Source: Chaetoderma sp. LZ-2023a (Eukaryota > Mollusca > Caudofoveata > Chaetodermatida > Chaetodermatidae). From it: a stretch of 64,000 nucleotides of DNA. Positions within the stretch are counted from its first letter, which is position 1. Every line of letters starts with the position of its first letter. The notes beneath the pieces are model-generated. The model made no database searches. It worked only from the letters and a program-made list of their open reading frames with translations, and was not told the origin of the DNA. Both the position numbers and the translations under genes were made by a program. This document shows, piece by piece, positions 33,361 through 45,571 of this stretch. The stretch lies in assembly GCA_034401795.1 (NCBI GenBank), contig CM067373.1, positions 36,119,443 through 36,183,442 on the forward strand, given 5' to 3'.

Positions 33361-36300
33361 TTGTAATAAAAATAGGGCTTAAATAGGCCAAAACGGATGC
33401 TACTAAAACCAGGAACAAGACAGAAAGAGGTGGTTAATTATGGGTTACAATGGACCTAAGGGTAAGAATTTCCCCACATGCCTTACCGCCCACCACGCTG
33501 CTAATGATCTGTAGCTGAAGTTCACCGGGGTCGCCGGATAGCCGCTTCATCTCTGTGTCATTGACCTAGTTTAAACCCTTCTTTATATACAGAAGATTCC
33601 ATCTCCCTGCAGTCCATGAACCTCTCAAACAATTGATTCACTTGAAAGATCCACTGAGTGCATTAAGGAGAAATGTTCATAATTTAAATAGGGTCAGATG
33701 ACTCTGTTGGACATCTTGAGGAGTAGTGTGCAAATGTGATGTTAGTGCAAACACAGTGTGATGTAGAGGGTATTATTAATACAATAGGAAGGGTTGGCTC
33801 TAAAATCCTGATGGGTTATCTAAGGCTGTGCCTGACTGCTAAGTTCTAAAGAATCAAATTCTTAAGGGAAGTGTGATGCAATATAAAGGTTCTACAAGAA
33901 AAGACCGAGCTTGCTAAGCAAAATAGATCTTAAGCCAAAATGTTGTTAGTTGAGAAGTTGTTGGCCAGCCTTGCAACTTAATTTGCAATCGGACAGAACA
34001 ACAGTTCAAATACCAACAAATGGAAAAACCTAATGAACTAATAGCTAGCTAACGGCTCAAAGGTCAAATTAACCTACTGTATCCCAGAAAAGTGTAATGG
34101 TTATCTGGTAAATCACTTTTAAAAAGGTCAATTAAAAACTAAGTGATTGGCATCAAAGTTGAATGTTATAAATAAATGTCACTTATTATAAACAATAGCT
34201 ACGGTGGAGACAAAAAATAACAATCTGGCAAGTAAATGGTGCACAGATTAAATACTGTAGTGATAGCGTTTGAGCACACTATCTGGCAATAATTCCTACG
34301 GTTACTTTGGAAAAGTGCTGATAACAATCTGGCAACAGTTAACAATGCTCAGATTCTGTATCATAAATGATAGCGTGTGAGCGTACTATCTGACAACAAC
34401 ACTCCAATTTAAATTCTATCCGGCTTTGATATAACTACAAATACTACCCCCCTGTTTAAGACTATGCTCAGCCTCAACATGGAGCAGGGGTGTAACACAC
34501 TGGGTGTCAATCCAGACATTTGGAGGGGCTAACCAGAGCATTATGCACAACGCTAATGACATGACACTACAGATACTAATGGGGTAACAAGGATTGACAC
34601 TATCTGGCAACAGAATACTGAGAGTACAACCCGGCAATGACTACCAAATAGAAAGTACTCTGACAATGTTCAAGCACTGAAAATGAAAGGACTAGGCTCA
34701 GCGATGTTGTTGGGAATACAAGCACCAAGTATGAATGCAATCCGGCAACAAGTACCAATTGGAAAGCACGGACAACAAACTACTGTCCTGAATTCTAACA
34801 AGTGAAAAGGAAAACTAACTCTACAAATTAACTAAAACAACCTGGCACGGAAAGCAATCATGAGCCGCTGATGAACCATGAGGTGAATCAGCAGAAGAAG
34901 ATTACTTTGCCTGCAATGCTATTCAAACGTAATAAGAATGAAGATAAGGACGCCAAAGAACTTAAATTCTAGGGAAGCCGGTTACTGAATTAATTTAATA
35001 AGACTATTGATTTAGACTGTCCTGAGGCTAACTTCTTAGGTTATAGGAGCACGAACTCGCTATTGAAATAGCCTGGGCAAATAAAGCAGACTTATAACTT
35101 AATTGTAAACCCTTAATGGCGAGGAATATTAATCAAATGTGTTTTTGAAAACACATTTAACCAACATTCATCACAAGAAAGAGTTTATTTCCTGCTGCTT
35201 TACTTTCGCACACCATGCTAAGATGGACAAGCTTTCCCTTTTTCCAGGTTAATGTGATAGGTGTTGATACCTAGAGCCGAATTTGTGGTAATTTGGAACT
35301 AATTTTAAAGTACCCAGTCAAAGTTTACTAAATTAATCAAAAATAGCCAAGACAGAACTGATAAGCTGCTATCTAATAAATCTGGTTCACCTATCCTAGC
35401 TATAGCCTAAAAAGTGCGTGGCCGACTTACTTTGTAGAAATCTCTAGACTATGACATTTTAGTACTGAAGTCGTCATCAAGAGGGAGGAATGCCTCTTTG
35501 ACAATGACCTAGCACTTTAACAAACAGATTTGAAATATTCAATAAATGGCATCTTTTAATTGACAATCAGATAAACTCCTAGTGTCATATATTAGGTAAT
35601 AACAATAATCGGTTCTGTACGTGTACTGTTGAAGTGTGTCTACATGAATGTAATCTTCATAAACTGGACAATAATTTGTTGCGCATCGAAGTGGTGGAAT
35701 AGCCGCAACAATAAGAAGTTTCAGTTTCTCTGTCATTTCTATATCTGGAAGCGTGACTTGTATTTCTAGCTCCAAATGCTGATTTTAACACAATGCATTT
35801 CAATTCATTTACTACTGGACAATTTTAGCATAATGCATCTCTTAAGCTAATATTACTGGCGAAATACATGACTATCCAATACAGTCTGAAAGCTATACTC
35901 TTACTGGATTCTATACAATAATAATTAAATAACCAAGATGGCGGCCGGCTGTAAAAACTTAGTTACCTTTGAAATTGAGCAGATCACGTGACAATGTGGC
36001 TGACAGCATAAAACGAGACGTATCTGGTTCCATGAACGTAGCCCATAGCCACAAGGACTAATTATGCGAGCATGAACAAACATGGGCTTAAAAATACAGG
36101 TTTAAGACCTGGTAACAATTTAGTACGGAAATGCCAAAAACTAATGTTACCTGCTATTACAGCAATGAAACCTGCCTCCTTGGGTCATGACGTTAAGCGT
36201 TCCCTTTCTTCAACTGTGCAGTACTTAACTATACACCTATCACAAATACGTTAAAAATCTAATCTGTGACCAGAAAATAGGTCTTGTGTGCACATTTGGC

Positions 36301-37172
36301 ACTCGGTTCTAACCAGCAAAAACGCTTTCAAATTAAGTGGCAATACAGCAACTTTCTGCCATACAAAACACAGCCACGTTTACCACTTAATCAGCTGGCC
36401 ATACAGAATCCGAGCCCACTAACATTTTACGTGAATAAAACTTATAAAGCAACACACTGCCATACTGTACAACAGCCGGCGAGAGAAAACGCTAACATTT
36501 TGGAAACTTCAATGTCAGACAAACTGTAATTGCCAAAGTAGCAGTTTATATTCGGATTTGAAATCATGCTAACATAAAGCTCACGATCTAGTTAGAGCAT
36601 TACTCTAAAATATGCATGGAACCATTCCACTCTGAATTCCGTTTCGACACACACATCAGAAAGCATCGGTCTGAGAATCTGCGAGAAATTCATTGAATAA
36701 CTACCGGAAACTGTTGCACTGTGCATCATCTGCAACAACTTCTAGCATCATCATTCAAAGGAAATCCAACAAATTCCAAGACGTCAACCGTATGATGAGA
36801 ATCTAAAAAACAGGCTATCAGAATCGAGTGGTTAATGTCTCAGGCTAGCTATTACTTGATATGCAAATTTGGAACGTAACAAAAGCCACGCCGTCTAAAA
36901 TTCACGTTCGTCTCCTATGAATAGTCTATGATAACTATTCCTCAAGTGAACACATTCCAATACTAATCTATCCAAGTAAATGCGTGCATCTGATAAGCAC
37001 TCAAATAAATTCCATCTGTAGTAAGTCTGTCGAACAGCAAATAATGTCATTTCACAAAAATGACTGGTAAACAAACTGAAGAGGAATATCCCTCCTATGT
37101 AAGGAGCACCGCAATCGAACAATGAAAATTGGTTCAAACTCGCAGTTCAAATGAAACGTAACTTGTTTGATT
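33361..37172. other. AT-rich region without recognised genes
   Basis: No supported coding sequence. A loose duplication (about 34215-34300 and 34321-34400) repeats AACAATCTGGCAA, CAGATT, TGATAGCGT(T/G)TGAGC and CTATCTG(G/A)CAA. A 78-codon minus-strand frame at 35539-35775 has ordinary composition but no recognised motif or splice context. Confidence 0.5.
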
Positions 37173-37464
37173 ACAATATAAAGATGTTGAACATGCTGCC
37201 AAAAATGTAATAATGCGAGAGGCTGCCGAACATGTTTTTATGCACTATATTTGCGTCTGGGAAGGCTGTCGAAAACAAATTAATATTTGTGGCTGCCGAA
37301 ACGGTCTCAGGCGGTTTCGCCAGCCATGTAATTTCGGCAGCCGCAAATATTAATACGTTTTCGGCAGCCTACCGAGACGCAAATATGGTGCACAAAAACA
37401 TACATTTTTGGCAGCCTCTCACATTATTACATTTTCGGCAGCATGTTCAACATCGTTATATTGT
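37173..37464. repeat. 290-bp imperfect palindrome with GGCTGCCGAAA modules
   Basis: Left end ACAATATAAAGATGTTGAACATGCTGCC, mirrored at the right end (…GCATGTTCAACATCGTTATATTGT). Within each arm GCTGCC(G)A(A)AA-type modules recur, with TAATAATG(C/T)GAGAGGCTGCC and TTTGCGTCT(C) paired across a centre near 37315. Related modules recur at 43523-43600. Confidence 0.85.
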
Positions 37465-37690
37465 TGTAAAATATTGTAACGTTATGAATGTTATTAAAAT
37501 TGTTTTACCGGCGATCTGTATAAGTCTGTCTATATCTAATAATACTTCCTTTTTTCAGGTTAATACCGTGATTAAGGAACCATAGATCTGAAATTCATAG
37601 ACCTCATTTTAATTGATGTTGCTTCTGCAACATTTGCATACACCTGGTCTACATCTGTAAATTGAAAAAATAAGGTGAATAAATTGCGTG
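37450..37690 (-). repeat. inverted copy of the 33140-33360 segment
   Basis: On the minus strand, TTTTTTCAATTTACAG is followed by a purine start and ACCAGGTGTATGCAAATGTTGCAGAAG, and the other side carries GTAAAACAATTTTA and CAGATCGCCG. Confidence 0.75.
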
Positions 37691-38728
37691 TGTCCAACAA
37701 ACATCTAACAAAAATTATTACCAGAAAATTCCTAAAATAAAAATACATATTCTGACACGCGCGTTGATTTTATATTGTTCAAGGGAAGTAACTGCATGAG
37801 GCTATTGTTAGCTAATTACCGATACGATTTACCTCCCTTGTTAATTAGAAATCGGAACGTGACTTTCACAACACAGTGTTCTTTTTCTGTTTTTATTTGT
37901 GATTTATGGCAATGGTAATGATGAGCTTAGTAATATGGTGAAATATGTTGCTGAGGTATGCGTCTCAGTAGGTTCTTGTATATTTTTGCTATCATCTAAA
38001 TAATAAATCTCTCAAAACATTATTGGCAGTTATAGCCTGTGTAGGCGTGCACATGCTACGGCTTCAAATTATACAGTACAGTTTTTGGCACTACCTTAGG
38101 CAGCAACAGCTTCCCGTCAATTTAGTATCACAATACTCAACAGACATTGACACATACGTAACAAATATATTATTTTGTAACAGCTCAAAAGCTATATTTC
38201 ACTCACTTTTACGCTTATATTATAGTTAAGCTTGTGAATATTTTGAAACCAATTTGACTGGAAGCTGGCGCTACCTTATATACATATTTAAAACCTGCAC
38301 GAAAGGGCACCTGTTGAATATCTGTAAATATTTTTTTGGCATAGACGTTGTTGCTGCAAACATAATCAACATGTTCCAGTCAAATTAATTTTTTTTATAA
38401 AGTCATACACCTTCAGCAGAATTAAATTCCATACCTTTTCCAGACTCAATTTCAAATTTTCCAGACCTCATTTTGGGACTTTCAATCAGACAAAAAACAA
38501 ACACAGTTACTAAGTTCATCATATTATCATATACAAACTTTATTAACCTTTATAAAACAAGAATATCAAAACACAGCGTGCACACTTTTGCCTGTGGAAC
38601 TGAAGCAACCGCAGTAGTGGAAGACCCGAGGACAATAACAAACTGCATACATAAATAATTGTCACAAGAATATCAAAGCACAGCGCGCGCACACACAGAT
38701 ATGAATTTCATTACAGCAGCAAATTTTT

Positions 38729-38820
38729 TGTTGAATATTTTGAAAATAATTTGACTGGAAACTGGTGCTGCTTTTAAGCAGCAATAGTTTCCAGTCAAAT
38801 TATTTTCAAAATATTCAACA
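38729..38820. repeat. palindromic MITE copy
   Basis: TGTTGAATATTTTGAAAATA…centre GCTGCTTTTAAGCAGC…TATTTTCAAAATATTCAACA; nearly perfect arms. Confidence 0.85.
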
Positions 38821-39093
38821 ACTATCCTATCAAAACACTATTAAAACATCATAGAAGTTATCTTAATCTAATATAGCCAGAAATATCAACATACAAACAA
38901 ACACACACAGTGTGTCACACATACACAGGATTTCTCATTATAAAGGGACTTTTTGACGGTATATAGCCCCAAAATCTAGATTGGGAACAGCATATTGTCT
39001 ATGAGTGGCGCTTGGAATCCTATATTGTCTGAGTGGCTCAGTGTTTTTCAGGATGCAAACCAGATATGAATTTCATTATAGCAGCACATTTTT

Positions 39094-39175
39094 TGTTGAA
39101 TATTTTGAAAATAATTTGACTGGAAACTGTTGCAGCAATAGTTTCCAGTCAAATTATTTTCAAAATATTGAACAG
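39094..39175. repeat. palindromic MITE copy
   Basis: Same family as 38729, with a shortened centre. The ~35 bases before both copies (GATATGAATTTCATTA(C/T)AGCAGC…) are also the same, so a larger segment was duplicated. Confidence 0.85.
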
Positions 39176-39315
39176 CTATCATGCAAAGTTGAGCTTGAGA
39201 CACCCACATTTACTTGTTGATGGCCACCCCCACCCCACCCACCTTTAGATAACAAGTGAAAACCTGCACATATACACATACATTAATATATTTTTAATTT
39301 ACTATAGCTGATCAT

Positions 39316-39660
39316 ATCGCCATAGCAACAGGAGGAATCCTCATTATTTTCGCTTGATAATGCAGCAACATAAGAGGCTTCGCGATACGAAAGAGCTGTC
39401 GGGCAGTCAATAATATTTTACCATGATTCAGCGCAAAGTTGGGATCATCTAACACTGGGCGATATAAAATTGCTACGCTTCTAAATGATCGCCATAGCAA
39501 CAGGAGGAATTCTCATTATTTTCACTCGATAATGCGCCAACATAAGAGACCTCGCGATACGAGAGAGCTGTCGGGCAGTAATAATATTTTACCGTGACTC
39601 CGAGCAAGTTGGGATCATCTAAGGTTGGGCGATATAAAATTGCTACGCTTCTAAATGATT
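39316..39660. repeat. tandem duplication, two copies of ~172 bp
   Basis: Both copies start TCGCCATAGCAACAGGAGGA and end GCTACGCTTCTAAATGAT. The two open frames across it are products of the duplication. Confidence 0.9.
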
Positions 39661-39697
39661 CTGGTACTATCAATATGAAAATGTTAAATATTCTTAC

Positions 39698-39933
39698 CTT
39701 GACCCAAAGAAATCTGTAATTTTCGGCACTGGCTTTAGATGAACTTCTGGCAGTGTCTTATGTTTTTTCCCCCGACATGTGGTTAACAAGAGCCACTTCA
39801 CCCATATTCCCGATGTCAAAAGACTTATTGCAAACACTAATTTGGCAAGCGAGTTTGATGTGTTGTCCGGTAAAATCCAATCATTATATTTATCGTTAGT
39901 TTCCCAAACACTAGAATACTTGCACGTTCCCAT
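39698..39933 (-). pseudogene. zinc-finger first exon, two frameshifts
   Basis: From Met at 39933 the frame gives MGTCKYSSVWETNDKYNDWI, the Lys-Phe/Tyr…Trp…Trp-(I/L) start of a zinc-finger module found with hAT-type and ZMYM-like proteins. The following cysteine/histidine part is coherent only in another frame (about 39845-39785: VCNKSFDIGNMGEVALVNHM), and the original frame resumes after a run of five G with KKHKTLPEV and TDFFG. A perfect donor (AAG|GTAAGAATA) ends it at 39698. Two compensating frameshifts make it non-functional as it stands. No following exon was recognised. Confidence 0.5.
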
Positions 39934-40355
39934 GTTTACTGTATCACAAAAAATGGCAATCTCGCAAATTATTTCATTGTTTTGACTTCTCACACTCCGT
40001 ACTATTTAACAAACGACTGCCGATTCGCTCATTTTTATTGCATTGTGATTGAACATGTTCAGACACGGCTCAACAACCGCGAGATGTTCCCGGTAATAGG
40101 CGGTTTTCTATTGTAAGACGCGACTGGGATCCAATCAAATTAGATTCTCGCGAGACTGCCGGAAATGCGAGATTTTGTTCGTAAACCAAAAAATGGCGGT
40201 CTGAAAAATTAGGATTGCCCATATTTTAATTTTCCATACATTTTCCATACCAGTTGGCCAAAAATTTGAATTTCCATACTTTTTCCAGCCCTGGAAAAGG
40301 CTTTCCTAAATTTCCATACTTTTTCCAGACTTCCATACATGCGTACGAACCCTGT

Positions 40356-43300
40356 AATGCGTATTGTCCAGAACCTTCTTTATTTAGATAAGTGATCATT
40401 TAATGAATACGTGAGTGTGAACGTGCCTACACGTTCGTCGTCATGTAATATGGTGAAATATGTTGCACGTGTAATATCGTGAAATATGATATATTTGAAT
40501 ATTTTGAAAATAAATTCCTTGTTAATAAGTAGCGCGCGTGCGTGTAAACTTGTATTAAAGGTCACATTCACTAGATAGCTGTTCACTTATTGACTAAGTC
40601 GATTTGTTGGGATAGGTTGAATATTTGTGTAAATATCCACAATTCCTTTAGATTTATACATGTGGTTGCGTACGGAATTACCGCTTGTTCAAGGTGCGTG
40701 AAATTAAATTTTGTTACAAATAATTAAAATGTTGAATACTTTGAAATGAATTTGTGTGTTAAAAGTTATTTGCTTACACGGTATGTACGTCATACTGAAA
40801 GTAGTTGCAAGCGAAATGTGTTGCTCATTCGCGCAACAGATCGCATCTTAACATTTTTGGCGTTAAAGGTCATATATGGAGTGTATTTTAAGACATTATA
40901 ATACATCCAGTCTTTCCATATCATGTAGCTCTTATCAATTTGCTAATACATGCATATTTTTATATTTATTGCCGATAAAGTACATAGCTTTAGAATATTG
41001 CGTCATGAATTACCTCCCTTGAATTCCAAGCAGCTGTGACGTCATAGTGGAACAACCACTCAGCAAAGCTAATACAGGTAACACTGTTTAACCATGGTAA
41101 CTTTTTGATTCTATTGTATTTAGCAATGAATTTTGAAATAGGCAATGAACTCAATGATATTCCCAGTAGACATTAGTCAGAAGTTTATAATAGCGCCGAT
41201 GCCATATTTAAATATGCATATCTCTATCACGAAAACACCCATTTTAGATGAGATCCGCTTCGAGAAAATATCTCAGTGTGATTCTGTAGATACTGCATTT
41301 TTACGACACTATATCTTGCTACATCCAGTATTGGTGGGATGGCCGTCAAGCGCAGATCTAGGATTTTATTATTGAGTTAGTCCAATATTGGAGAGGGTCT
41401 GTGAGTGAGGGCGTGTCCCCTCCAAATGGCCGTTTGGGGAGATATGGGTGGGATGGTTCTTCTCCCTGAAAATTCTGATGCTATGCGAAGTCATTTTCTG
41501 CATTCCATTTGATAAACAACATATCTATTTTGTATCCAAACTGCGCCTATAATTCAGCAGAATCTGTTATGATTTTCCACATATATCTCTACACCTGCCA
41601 CCCCCACCCCGCCCCACCCGACCATCCAACCATTGCTATGGTCATGTAATATCGATTATTTTTCTTCACATATTCAACTGTAATCTTACTAGTAACACAG
41701 GCCTATGAATGTTAGGTAAAACCAGAAGGGTGTCTGATAAAACCTACAAACAGTTGGTCTCGAAAATAATGAGTATGTATTATATATGCTAAGCTTTAAA
41801 AGCTCACACACTTGTACATTAAATTATCTTGTCATTTACAGGCTAATTTTGTTCACGCACATTTCTATCAAGCCAAAATCGCCATTGAAGCAATCGTGTT
41901 CTCAAACATGCCTGGAAACATAAAACCGAGAAAAATCTGCCACGTTGGTTTTTCGTAGCTGTTGCCATTTTTGCGTGATTCTAACTACACACACACCCTC
42001 TGGGCCTAAACCATGTAGCCTATGTAGCCGCAGCAAAAATGTCAGAATTAAAGAAACTGCCTTGAGATCTCACACAATTTTTGTTTTAGACAGATAAGAA
42101 AGATCTAGCTGACCTACGTGTGTCTGTTTTATGTATGCACATGTATTTAATTCAGCTACAAAAACTGTCATTCCACTAGCGCGCATTAGACTCTATGGTC
42201 AGGTGTTTATTTAGGGTTAAAATCAATCAACATATAGCTTTCTATTATTTTTATTGGCATAAGACCTGAAAAAGCTATTTTTATCTTTGCCTGATCGTGA
42301 AAATGCAACCAAACTGTACTTATTTCCTGCTGAAGTTGAACGAAGCTGCATGTATTCAATGTTACGGTATAATAGCTTGTTCCACTATTACGTCATTATT
42401 GACGCTGAAGAGCTCAAAATCAAGGGAGGTAAGTCATCACATAATTTCGTGTATTCGATCATACGCCGACTTCGCGGCTTAATATTATCTATTTGGTGAA
42501 TGTTAGACACATACAGCTGGTTTGTTATTAATTAGTATACAAGAATGCCTTAAATACTTGCAAAATTGTACATAAAAGTGATTTCTCCAAATATGACCTT
42601 TAAGATAACAGCAGGGATTATAAACTGAGGACATTGTTATCACCCGCCGAGTCTAGCTAATATGGGCTTTAATTGCAGGAAACCATTACAATGGTAGGAA
42701 TACACGCAGACACGGATTACAAATACAATAGAGAGAGCTCTAACCAACCAGCTTTCAGGAACAATGTCAACAAATCAATTCAGATCATTAGTCAGTCTGT
42801 ATTAATCTTTCGACCATTACAGACGTAGCATTATAAGAGTTTCTCGCGGATTTTCGAAATTATTTATATTTTCTAATGAGCATTTCCAAATTTTGCTTCA
42901 AACATTAGGTATTTGATAGATCTTAATGAAAATTGGAGGAGATCTACTCCAAGTCTCAACCCGAAAAATTATTTTCAAAATTCTCATTTTCATGTGATAC
43001 ATGGATTACATGACACAGATTTTCCAAATTGGCGCTGCTTTTCAAATATTATGTTACGCCTTAAATATTCTAGAATTCTAAAAATTGTTTGCATTGCAAT
43101 TGAACTGAAATTTGTAATAATTAGAGGCTTTGTTATCACTTTGTTAAAGTATGATCGATATAGGCCTACGTCTTTATTTCAAAATAATATGAAATTATAT
43201 TTCACAGCGTCACAACAGTATGCCTAATCTTCGTCACGGTGCTTGATTTTCATCACAGCAACTGGCTCTTAGTTCGTTTTGCTCTTAGAGTTGGCATGGT

Positions 43301-43522
43301 TAAAAAAAAAAAACATAATAAAATTCGTCAACCAGCAATTAGTGGTAATTAGATATGGATTTCAGTCTATCTGCGTCGATATAACAGAAATATATACTAT
43401 TACTATATAATACACATGTATAGTATTAGTATATAATACTATTATATCGACTCTGTTAAAGCGACATAGATATAGGGTAACATATTGGTAACACAGGGAT
43501 AATAATAAAACACACTAATATA
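40356..43522. other. AT-rich region without recognised genes
   Basis: No supported gene; open frames are short and motif-free. Degenerate arms of the TGTTGAATATTTTGAAA family occur near 40493 and 40735. A local palindrome of TA(G/A)TATTA units lies at about 43392-43445. Confidence 0.5.
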
Positions 43523-43605
43523 GGCTGCCGAAAATGGGCTGCCGAAAATGTACTCCAAGCTGCCGAAAATGGTTGGCTGCCGAAATGTCTATACACCGCC
43601 GAAAC
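43523..43605. repeat. cluster of GGCTGCCGAAAATG modules
   Basis: Four to five modules (GGCTGCCGAAAATG, GGCTGCCGAAAATG, AGCTGCCGAAAATGG, GGCTGCCGAAATG, CCGCCGAAACCG). Same core as the palindrome at 37173. Confidence 0.8.
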
Positions 43606-43698
43606 CGAATAACGGGTACGGATTTGCTAGGGTACGGATTGACTACATAACGAAAATATAACCTCTTATTCAAGTTATTGATTAACTAATCGTTCTTC

Positions 43699-43820
43699 AG
43701 GCAACATCCCACAATTCATTGTGCTTTACTACAGTTTAACGTTGACCGGAACACTGTTCCTGGCACAGGTTCCAGTTTAACGTTAGTAGCATGCGCAATG
43801 GATTTGTGGGATGTTGGCTG
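43699..43820. repeat. 122-bp MITE with ~40-bp terminal inverted repeats
   Basis: Begins CAGGCAACATCCCACAA and ends TTGTGGGATGTTGGCTG; AACGTTAAACTG pairs are inverted further in. Confidence 0.8.
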
Positions 43821-44275
43821 GAGACCGAATTAAAATGCTGTGCAAATAGTAATTTTAATTCTGAGTTATTACTTACCAAACGCACTTGTGTACTTATCAA
43901 AACGTATGGCATTATTTTACAAATTTTATGTAGGATATATGCCTATGGATAATGGTGGAGTATGGTAATGGTAGGCGTAGTGGACGAAATTCAAACTCAA
44001 AGGCCTTTGCTGTGTGCATATATCATTATATACAACGGAATTCTTGTATTAATTTCTTGGGATATTGCCAATTTCTCAATTCTTATTAAAGCCAACAGTC
44101 TTAGATCAAGTTAAAATTGTCCTTACTTCAACAGTTTCGATTAAATTTTATTAAAATTCGGATACGCCCATTTTATCGTTGTTGCCAGATTTTTTTAAGG
44201 TATCCTGAACCTTCTTCTTGTACTGTAAGTTCCTCCCTATTTTAGGAATCGGCTCCAACAAAACGAAGGCGAAGT

Positions 44276-44470
44276 TCCAAGATTCAAGATTCAAGATTAT
44301 TTATTCAATAATTCCAAGATAAACGAATTCACAAATCATACCAGGTTGTCCGCCTAAGGCAGTGCCTATTGTTATGGCGGACACCTTACACACATATATA
44401 CAGGTATATATAAATTAGACAAGACAGTACTTACACAAACAATTATAAATTCAGACATTACATTTACTAC
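44276..44470 (-). mobile_element. LINE 3' UTR and tail fragment
   Basis: On the minus strand it ends in AATAAATAATCTTGAATCTTGAATCTTGG, the same (CTTGAAT)n tail that ends the plus-strand LINE at 49096, so it is the 3' end of a related element in the opposite orientation. No coding sequence remains. Confidence 0.6.
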
Positions 44471-44559
44471 TTCCTTATTAACCCTTTGACCCTTGATCCA
44501 CATAAACAGTTTAAATTTCAAAGAGGAAATATGTCAATTCGCGGGTCAAGAGGAGACCA

Positions 44560-44635
44560 CCCCTCCCCACACCCCAGCACCCTCCCACACACCCCACGCC
44601 CCCCCGCCCCCCCCCCCCCCCCACACACACACAGA
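44560..44635. repeat. C-rich low-complexity tract ending in (CA)n
   Basis: CCCC/ACACCC runs; proline-rich open frames across it are artefacts. Confidence 0.85.
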
Positions 44636-44764
44636 GTTCACCACCGGTTCAATTATCTTGTCAGTCATTACAGTGGAAAGAAAACCCCCAGGAGTGGGCC
44701 TCTCTCAGTCCGCGAACCAGCATATAATACTGTAACAGGGTGTGTGTAAGAGTTAGTCACTTGG

Positions 44765-44766
<2 letters not shown>

Positions 44767-44815
<49 letters not shown>

Positions 44816-44816
44816 T
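44767..44816. repeat. (TTA)n microsatellite
   Basis: About 16 perfect TTA/ATT triplets. Confidence 0.97.
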
Positions 44817-45136
44817 TGCGATACATGTGGGTAGTAAATAATGACAAGACAGTTACGTAACAGACAAGCACAGAACATAGTCAAGTTCAATGATATACAT
44901 GGATGTCTATGATCATAGATACAATAATAAACATATATATATTTTTGGGGAGGGTACTTTTACTTATAATGATGATATACTGTTTACAGGATGCTGGCTA
45001 ATGGGGAGCATCCTTGGACAAGGGAAGGGGGTGGAGGGGAGGGGTGATCATTCTCCTGCTCGTCCTGTAGTTTGTTACTGTGGTAATTGAAATTTTTATT
45101 GGATATAATAGCAAGTGGAATCATCTAGTCATAATT

Positions 45137-45137
45137 C

Positions 45138-45191
<54 letters not shown>

Positions 45192-45212
45192 AAGTAGTAG
45201 TAGCAGTAGCAA

Positions 45213-45289
<77 letters not shown>

Positions 45290-45330
45290 AATGTAGTAGT
45301 AGTGCTAGTAGCAGTGGTAGCAGCAGAAGT
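45137..45330. repeat. (AGT)n microsatellite
   Basis: About 60 AGT triplets with a few AGC/AGA interruptions. Poly-Ser, poly-Val and poly-Leu frames here are translation artefacts. Confidence 0.97.
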
Positions 45331-45571
45331 AGCATCCGTATTAGTAGCAGGTCAATAGATTTTTTCAAAACAAGAAAAGAAGCATGTTATATAGATAGAA
45401 CAAGTTTTCTGTCAAGTACTATAAAATTATTTGGACCGATAGACATCGCTGTCCTATTAGACAGCAATGTCTTAGGATCCAATTATGCACGAGTATAAAA
45501 CAGCATTCTTCACCTTGTTTTGTAGACGAGTCAGGCCATTTTTTTAGCTGTACTGCATGAGTTAGATAATA

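Larger units (their letters stand above)
38425..40355 (-). mobile_element. hAT-like DNA transposon relic (tentative)
   Basis: On the minus strand the right end reads CAGGGTTCGTACGCATGTAT, followed by repeated GGAAAAAGTATGGAAATT; the left end (about 38425-38475) carries the related AAATTCCATACCTTTTCCAGA on the plus strand. A zinc-finger-type first exon lies inside (39698-39933). No transposase catalytic region was recognised, and several palindromic MITEs and a tandem duplication have invaded it. The class is inferred from the terminal style and zinc-finger exon; a perfect inverted terminus was not established. Confidence 0.45.

Noticed and set aside
35539..35775. 78-codon minus-strand frame of normal composition
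   Set aside because: No recognised motif, no splice sites of quality and no second copy to support it.
41190..41240. Met-Pro-Tyr-Leu segment resembling the GFRP N-terminus
   Set aside because: It is on the plus strand, opposite to the GCHFR exons, and similarity ends after a few residues.
43366..43420. Possible GCHFR first exon (an Ile-Ser-Thr-Gln-Ile frame on the minus strand)
   Set aside because: No Met-Pro-Tyr start, no donor site in the right phase and an immediate stop after the match.
45079..45498. Long poly-Ser, poly-Val and poly-Leu reading frames
   Set aside because: They are all translations of one (AGT)n microsatellite and have no normal coding sequence around them.
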